Positions 16,998 to 23,250 of a stretch of DNA of 23,250 nucleotides are shown one piece after another. Both the position numbers and the translations under genes were made by a program. Under the pieces are notes generated by a model. The model had not been told where the DNA came from. It made no database searches and saw only the letters and a program-made list of their open reading frames with translations. This DNA comes from Intoshia linei (lineage: Eukaryota > Orthonectida > Rhopaluridae), in the NCBI GenBank assembly GCA_001642005.1, contig LWCA01000566.1, positions 1 through 23,250 on the forward strand. The letters are read 5' to 3'. Numbering within the stretch: the stretch's first letter is position 1; every line of letters begins with the position of its first letter.

Positions 16998-19419
16998 ATG
17001 ATATTGGAATTTTTTTTAACAATTTTTATTCTCACCATAAATTGTTCAGCAAAAACAAAGCTTAAAGATGCAATTGTTACTGATCGAATCAAAATGATAA
17101 TTTCTGTTGATGGCAAAAATCAAGATGTTATTTTGGGTTTGTTTGGTATGTTTTTGATTTGTTTTAAACTTTACCAATACTTCACTGAATTAACACTAAT
17201 TCAGTTATTAAAAGTTCTATTGTCTCTCGAAAATATTAAAACTTTTCTATTATGATATCATTACAGGTCGACCCCGATTTGGGGCATCAATTTTCGCAAA
17301 GTGCCCAAACGGTGGGGTACCCCAAATTCAGAGGTTTTTGATAAAAATAATTAAGTTCAATGTATAACCGTATATTAGAAGATTGGTGATTAGTAATCCC
17401 TGATTACATCGTTTAAATTTTTATATACATATATTTATATTATGCTTATATATAAATGTATATTTATTTGTATATTTTGTAGATTTATACAATTATTATT
17501 ATTCAGGGGTGTCAATTATGTGGCCCTCGGGCCATTGCCGGCCCCAATTATGGAATGTGCGGCTCGCATTATAATATAAATTTTTATTTTTTACACATAT
17601 TTCTTATTTTACAGTTTTTTCATATATTTATTCATGATTACAATTTTTGCACTTATTCCATTTTTATTGTTTCATATTTCATTTTATGAATTAAAATTAT
17701 TATAAATTAATTAAATCTGTTAGTTTTAACATAATTTTTTGAGTAAAGATTTTTTTGTGCTGTCCGCGTAATAATTTTTTTTCACATTTGGCCCGTCAAG
17801 CAAATTGAGTCTGACACCCCTGATCTATAATATATATTTTATATTCACAATCACAATAATCCATTATATCTTACTCAGATATAAATTAATTATAATAATT
17901 TATTATTATTTATTAACTTTGTACATCAACCATATTTGTCATTTTATCAAAGTCTAAAAATTATGATTACGCTACTGCCCACGTTGAGAGCCAATGATCT
18001 AGAGTCTAAACAATAACAATTATTAAATTCGCATGTTGACCCACACGGCTCAGGTCACCTGAATATGTTAAGATTTAAATAAGATTGAATATTTAATATA
18101 TTAAAAAAAAGACAATACAAAAATAATTTATTAAAATATTATTTTTTTATCGTTTTTATTATTTAGTTTTAAACATTTCCGATAATTTTCTTTCTGATAA
18201 TTTAACATTTTTTAATAAATTTGCAAATTCTAATTTATTACAATAATTTAATTTTGGCACTTGTTTAAGAATAAATAAATATATTTTTAATTTAATATAA
18301 TTAGATTTCTAATTTATTTTGCCCCAAAACGGGGTTAATTTCAAGTGTATTGCTATGCGATAGCTGTAAATGTTAAGAAATTAACATTACATTAGCAAAG
18401 TGCTTCCATATCCGGTCGGACTGTATTATTATTTTGTTGTTATATTCTATTGTCTAGAGTAGTGCTATCCACCCTTTTTCACTGCGCAACACAAAATTTT
18501 AAATACGATTTTTAGGGATTTTTTTGTATACAAACTTATTATAGGTTCCAGTTTATTTACGAAATTGACAGGTAGAATTTTAAAAACACTAATTTCTAAT
18601 ACAAATTTTCGAGGATTAGATTTTTTCGCAAATTTAATTGCAGAAATGAGAGCCTTTTAGGGTAAAAACCACAATTCTCCTGTTTTTAATACAACGAAAC
18701 CTATAATTTTTATACATCTACATTCTGGTACAGATTTTAAAATCATAAAAAGTTCCCTTGACAAATTTGGCCATTATGTTATCTTATTTTTTTGCGGAAT
18801 TAAAAATTTTTGGTTACAAAAAGTTAGATTTATAGGTCAGATAAAGACATCCTAATTATAAATTAAATATATTAAATTAATAAAAAATTTGTGCAAAAAT
18901 TAACTTTAGACTAATGGGATAAGTATCAAAAACTTAAAAACTGTGTGAGATAATTTAGAAAAGTAATGCAGTAAACTGTTTTATATTTTATTTATATTTG
19001 AAGGCGAAAATGTACCTGAAACCGTCAAGAATTTTAAAGGATTATGCTCTAGGCCTGATCGCGGTTTCTCAAAATCAAAGTTTCATCGTATAATCAAAGA
19101 ATTTATGATCCAAGGAGGAGATTTCACAAAAGGAGACGGAACTGGAGGTGATTCATTGCGTGGAGGAAAATTTGACGATGAAAATTTTTCGGTCAGTCAC
19201 GATCAACCTGGAGCTCTATCCATGGCAAATGCTGGTCCCAACACGAATGGTTCTCAGTTTTTTATTACTGTGGTGCCAACTTTATGGTTAGATGGAAAAC
19301 ACGTAGTGTTTGGTAGAGTTTTAACAAACTATGAATACATTCAAAAAATTAGTAGATTAGATACTCATAACGATGTTCCTAAACATAGTGTTGTAATTGA
19401 AAAATGCATTGTTCTTTAG
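16998..19419 (+). CDS. PPIB: Secretory peptidyl-prolyl cis-trans isomerase, cyclophilin B-like (two exons)
   Basis: Cyclophilins speed the cis-trans rotation of peptide bonds before proline; a signal-bearing form works in the ER on secreted proteins. Exons 16998-17145 and 19004-19419 join (donor GTATGT, acceptor TTTGAAG, phase 1) to 187 residues. Residues 1-19 form a signal peptide. The core shows [46 protein letters not shown] and [10 protein letters not shown]. All checked catalytic and ligand residues are present: R78, F83, Q86, Q134, F136, W144 and H149 (cyclophilin A R55, F60, Q63, Q111, F113, W121, H126). It ends at the IEKCIVL strand with no basic C-terminal ER-retention tail like that of vertebrate cyclophilin B, so it may be secreted. 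The start is the first ATG before the signal peptide. The 1.86-kb intron is swollen by a pogo-type element carrying a hAT MITE. Confidence 0.93.
17264..18423. mobile_element. Pogo/Tigger-type non-autonomous element in the cyclophilin B-like intron
   Basis: Left end CAGGTCGACCCCGATTTGGGG; right end, read inverted, CAGTCCGACCGGATATGG. Both continue into AAGTGC/AAAGTGCCC-like motifs. TA flanks both sides (17262-17263 and 18424-18425). The TIRs match only imperfectly, so the element is old. No transposase frame remains. About 320 of its 1160 bp are a later hAT-type insertion. Confidence 0.65.
17504..17822. mobile_element. hAT-type MITE, CAGGGGTGTCA family, nested
   Basis: Ends are CAGGGGTGTCAATTATGTGG and TGAGTCTGACACCCCTG, with G+C-rich subterminal GGCCCTCGGGCC. 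CAGGGGTGTCA ends with GGCC-rich subterminal sequence are typical of Charlie-like hAT elements. The 8 bp on each side (TTATTATT and ATCTATAA) do not form a clean duplication. A shorter relative lies at 5182-5367. Confidence 0.75.
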
Positions 19420-20339
19420 ATATTAAAATTTAATTTATATTTTTTTCTCTTATGCAGTCTACGTTAAGTCCAACTGTTCTAAAACTAACTTGTGATTTAC
19501 TGATTCTCAATTGTAAGTTAAATCAACATTTTAACTATGGCTACACAAAAACCCATTTATTGTACCTTGTCGGATACGGACATGATGTTCTGGATTAATT
19601 TAATGTTATAATTATAGTTAATATTTAAATTACGCATTAATCCTAAAAAAAAAGAATACAATAGCTTAAAACTGATTGATAAAAATGAAATGTAGTAATT
19701 TTGTTCGGCTGGTCATAAATTGAATCTATCAACAAATAAATATTTTTAATCTTTTCAGCTAGCCTGTCACGGTTTACTGAGCACCAGTGAATGTGACCAA
19801 TTTATGACACTTCAGTTAACCAACAATCAATTTATATATAGTTGTTATGCCGTCAAATAATTAATAGCTTTAATTGTAAAATTTCCAACTTGTAATTGCA
19901 GTTGACTCAGTAGTTCAATTATGAGACTGCCCGGTTATGTAATATAGCACTATGGTTAATTACATTTTAATATGACTAATTAATTAAATCATTGCTTCAA
20001 TTGGAAAATTTCAAATAATAAGGTAAATTCTAAAGTATTATAAAGGTAGATTTTAAATCGTAAAATAAAAATGAGTTTAAATTTATTGAATATACAAGCT
20101 CGTGCAATAAATTTTATAAATTGATTTGGTCATGTAAATTTTGAACTTATTAAAATGTTGCAATACGTGATGGTCTGGATTAGTTTTAAGTGCAATCGTA
20201 ATTTAGCACAATTACAACGTGAAATGAATTTTTCTAGTTTATTTCACATAATATAATTTGTTTTAACCCTATTATGTTGAAAATTTAGAACTGGTAAAAA
20301 TTATTACAAACATTGGAATCGATTTGTAAAAACTCGAAA
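19420..20339. other. Intergenic region before the USP9X-like exon
   Basis: No coding frame was recognised. Two pairs of diffuse direct similarities occur: GATGTTCTGGATTAATTT (near 19583) with GATGGTCTGGATTAGTTT (near 20169), and AATTGTAAAATTTCCAA (19874) with AATTGGAAAATTTCAAA (19999). These may be remnants of a dispersed repeat. The promoters and 5' UTR of the next gene should lie here, but no element can be named. Confidence 0.35.
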
Positions 20340-21536
20340 ATGAATTTGGAAGACCAAAAAGCTTTCTTGTGGACGCTTGAATTGGCATATTCAAATAACA
20401 AAGAGATTCTAGATGTTGATAGTGCTACAGATAACATGATTCAAATTTTAACTCACACGCTCGATAATTTACCCATTATTCGATGGGAAAAGGATCCAAT
20501 TTTTGATGTCATTTTGTCATTTTATGATTTATATTCTCTAAAATTATACAATTCGATTATACAGAAATTTCAATTGCTTCAATCTCCTAACTATCAAAAT
20601 AAATTGTGCACTATATCCAAATTGATTATATGTCTATTTGGTAAAACAACTCATTATTCGTTGATCAAAATTTTGATTAAAATTATTCCAACCATTTTTA
20701 GCAAAACTATTAGACATTTATTTTTGGATTGTGCTGTTGAAGATCACAACAATTTTATTTACGTTAAATGTAAAGACAATTGCCCTCATGTTGTTGAATA
20801 TTTTTGCTCGCATGATGGTTTCAATACAATTAAAAATACGATTGAAAATATAAATATTGACATGGATAACTTGCAGTTGATTGATTTTTTTCAAGCAGTG
20901 TTCGAATCTCGATTAGATTTAAAGGATGTGTACCACGATAAATTCATTCAGCCCATTGTTAGTGTGGCGTGTAACAGAATCATCATTTTTTCTACAAGAA
21001 TTAAACTAGAAATATTTCAAAATCTTAAATATACCACTGATATCTTCACTGTGATTGGAATGCTGGCTGTAATTAACGAACAGAATCAAAAAAATGAGGA
21101 AAATTTAATTCTTATTGAAGACACTTACCTCATTTTTATCTTGACTCTTATTAAACATTCTACCATGAGTTGTCGCTTGTATGCGATCAAATCTATCAAT
21201 TGCGTTTTGGATTATATCACCGATGAAGATAATAAAATTGAAAAGTACACTAAATTTGTTTATCGCATGAATTTTACTATTCCAAAAATTTCTCAATGGT
21301 GTCAAAGAAATAATATCACTGAAGTCGTACTCAGACAAAACTTGCATCATAGTATTTATGTATATCATTTAACGAAACTTTTCCGTTTTTGTCTTGCAAT
21401 TCCTGGTTATAATGAGGTTGCTTTCAAAAATTTATGGGATACTCAAATTGATGGAAAACATGAGGTATTTTATTTTATTTATATATACTCCCTCACAGCA
21501 ATTTTGCAATTGTTAAAAACTAGTCTCACTGATATT
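20340..21536 (+). CDS. USP9X/fat facets-like deubiquitinase, 5' exon only
   Basis: The exon encodes 399 residues from ATG 20340 to a strong GTAAGT donor after 21536. The frame has a TAA at 20295 and no usable acceptor after it, so this ATG is the likely start. The helical protein resembles the armadillo-like N-terminal region of USP9X: a stretch around RIKLEIFQNLKYTTDIFTV, then VVLRQNLHHSIYVYHLTKLF and LWDTQIDGKHE (to residue 375), matching the family's VLxxSLHQPQYVxxLxK and IWxxQxGKHE pattern. USP9X enzymes remove ubiquitin from many substrates; the catalytic part would lie far downstream, outside the window. After GKHE, 11 extra residues (VFYFIYIYSLT) interrupt the family pattern, then AILQLL resumes. 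GTATTT and CACAG bound this stretch, but removing 34 nt would break the frame. Downstream, a hAT relic fills the sequence to the edge, so intactness cannot be judged. Confidence 0.7.
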
Positions 21537-21593
21537 GTAAGTTTCCGAATTTTTTGTGTATTAATCAGCGAAGCAAGATGTATTATATGTTAA

Positions 21594-21764
21594 AAAAAAT
21601 GGGCCGAATTAATTCGTAGAAATTTACCTTTTTCATTTATATGTAGATATGAAAGTCTCAATAATTTTGCAAAACAATAAATATAATTATTTATTAACCC
21701 TTTCACTGTCTGTGTATTCTATACTATACACAGCAATTGCACTTCACACGTCTGTATATTCCAT
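21594..21764. other. Presumed intron of the USP9X-like gene, nothing else seen
   Basis: This follows the GTAAGT donor. No exon, RNA gene or terminal repeat was recognised before the hAT-like end at about 21765. Confidence 0.35.
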
Positions 21765-21825
21765 GGGTTCTTAACCTTTTCCACTACTTAAAATCGATTT
21801 GGCACCCCAAAAATTTAATAAACTT
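21765..21825 (-). other. Probable hAT terminal region
   Basis: GGGTTCTTAACCTTTTCCAC followed by GGCACCCC resembles the GGTTCTCAACCTTTTT...GGCCCCC ends of many hAT elements. It lies 3' of the - strand hAT transposase relic and could be its end. The outermost bases and target duplication were not resolved. Confidence 0.45.
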
Positions 21826-22094
21826 AACTTCGATTTTTTTAATAATAAAATCATAGTAACAAAAAATTAAATATTTTGATTAGTCTAGTTTTATCTTCTA
21901 TTCAAAAGACCCAAAATTAAGTTATTTGACATAAGTAACAAACAAAATTATTATAATTAAAGATTTATTATAATAATTATTATAAAGTATTACAATTTTA
22001 CATTACAATAATTAAGAACAAATTAGTATAATTATACATTATTATATATTATATATATATATTTTCAATTATTTCTAAAAACCTAGGAATTTTG

Positions 22095-23250
22095 TTACTC
22101 AATGCAATTCTTAAGTCGGTTTATATATTTGTTTTTGAGATATAGTAAACTAGAAAATCCTTTTTCACACCAATATGTAGTGGAAAATGGAATAAGGACA
22201 TTTAATGCCTTGGTAGATAGATTAGGATAAGTGGACAATTGTGAACTCCAAAATAATTGCAAACATTGGTCATCGAATTTCATTTTAATCAAAGAATTAT
22301 TTCTTAAATCAATTAAATCTTCTATCAATGTATCATCTGTCAAATGATTTAATTTAATTAAAAATGGAATGCGTATTTAAAAATCGCAAGTTTTTAAATT
22401 TCCTCTAGGAAAATAGTTTTCAAATGAAATAGATAATGAGCTTAAGTGTGTTAAGATTGCTAATTTCACGTTTTTATTGAAAGGTTTCGATTCTTTCATC
22501 TAAGCTAGGAAACCTAGATACGTTTTTATGTTTAATATTTTCTTCCCACAATGATATTTTATACTTAAATGCATTTAGCTTTTCATACACCAATTTACGT
22601 TCATATTTTTGCCTTGAAGAAAAATATTTACATCGTTCAATTTGCAAAAAATATCAGTTAAATATGCTAAAAATTGTTCAAATTCCAATGAATCTGGAAA
22701 AATTATATTAATAGTTTGTTCTTTTATAAATTCTTTAATTTCTATTCGTAGCTCAAATACACGCTTCAAAACATTTCCACGTGACAACCATCTTATTTCC
22801 GTATGGTATAACAATATACGATGTACACATCCTAATGATTCACAAAACAATTTAAAAAGTCGGTGATTTAGAGCACGCCTCTAATTTTGTTTATCAGCTT
22901 AACGCAAGTCATTAACACCGATTTCAGGTAATTTGGTAATGTTTTAACCGCTAATGCATGCCAATGAAGCATACAATGCGTAATTATAACATTTGGTATT
23001 TTCTTTTTGATCAGAGCTGCAAAATTGGATTTATTGACTAACATGGCAGGTGCACCATCTGTACAAACAGAACATATACAACAAATATCCAAATCATGAT
23101 CAATAAAGAACTGGCATAACAAATTGAATATGTCTTGTGCTTTAGAAGTTGTATTTAATGTTTTACATTAATAAAAACTACTCTGTGATATTGCCATCTT
23201 CAATAAATCTAACAAGAGCAATTAATTGACAGCAATTGGCAACATCTGTA
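22095..23250 (-). pseudogene. ZBED5/FAM200-like hAT transposase, broken, 5' part off-window
   Basis: Four - strand pieces follow in the order of a hAT transposase but in shifting frames. From the edge: RFIEDGNITE then a stop; 23122-22868 with VCTDGAPAML and HCMLHWHALAVKTLP; 22850-22575 with LLYHTEIRWLSRGNVLKRVF; and about 22510-22095 with LSSLSISFENYFPRG, then the dimerisation region LNVLIPFSTTYWCEKGFSSL. The family shows the same landmarks (CTDGAPAM, HTEVRWLSRG, PFxTTYxCExxFS). At least two frameshifts and several stops make it inactive. hAT transposases cut and paste DNA using a DDE-type RNase H core. The BED finger that should precede this part is outside the window; a stray one lies at 4365. 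Confidence 0.85.

Noticed and set aside
18452-18500. A further hAT terminal fragment (GTGCTATCCACCCTTTTTCA)
   Set aside because: It resembles some hAT ends, but no partner end, duplicate or second copy was found in the window.
22642-22866. A + strand 74-residue protein
   Set aside because: It is the antisense of the hAT transposase segment carrying the HTEIRWLSRG motif.

Overview
This is a eukaryotic, almost certainly animal, window. It is very A+T-rich (about three quarters by eye), and its genes are split by many short GT-AG introns, some near 40-90 nt. The gene families are animal ones: a HIP14-type palmitoyltransferase, an SLC6 transporter relic, a USP9X/fat-facets-like gene and two secretory cyclophilins. 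Much of the space between exons is decayed DNA transposon (hAT, pogo/Tigger-like and a long-armed foldback family). The sequences are fast-evolving and the introns short, which would suit a compact parasitic animal lineage such as myxozoans or orthonectids. That placement is a guess; the sequence alone does not fix the taxon.

Left part (1-2700): two unrecognised coding-like segments on the + strand (3-218, 301-495) and one well-bounded unrecognised exon on the - strand (553-698). At 1321-2151 (-) lie five exons covering the first half of an SLC6 transporter, broken by four nonsense codons. Middle (3777-11454, -): a 13-exon ZDHHC17/13 (HIP14-like) S-acyltransferase, reconstructed exon by exon with matching phases, with ankyrin repeats, six membrane segments and a DHHC core. 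Its introns hold a BED-finger transposon relic, hAT-like MITEs and foldback repeats, and its stop codon lies inside the end of a foldback repeat.

Right part: two tandem two-exon cyclophilin genes on the + strand (12952-14248 and 16998-19419), both with signal peptides and an intron at the same place and phase. The downstream copy keeps all the catalytic residues checked. The upstream copy keeps an intact frame but has lost nearly all of them, so it reads as a secreted pseudo-cyclophilin. Between them are a pogo-type element (15058-15697) and minisatellite-like repeats. A second pogo-type element, itself carrying a hAT MITE, sits inside the downstream gene's intron. The USP9X-like 5' exon (20340-21536, +) is followed by a decayed ZBED5-like hAT transposase on the - strand that runs off the window edge.

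No RNA genes, CRISPR arrays or bacterial-type operons were recognised. Exon assignments come from hand translation, splice dinucleotides and phase agreement, so single boundaries may be a few bases off. Family names come from recalled motif patterns, not from a search.
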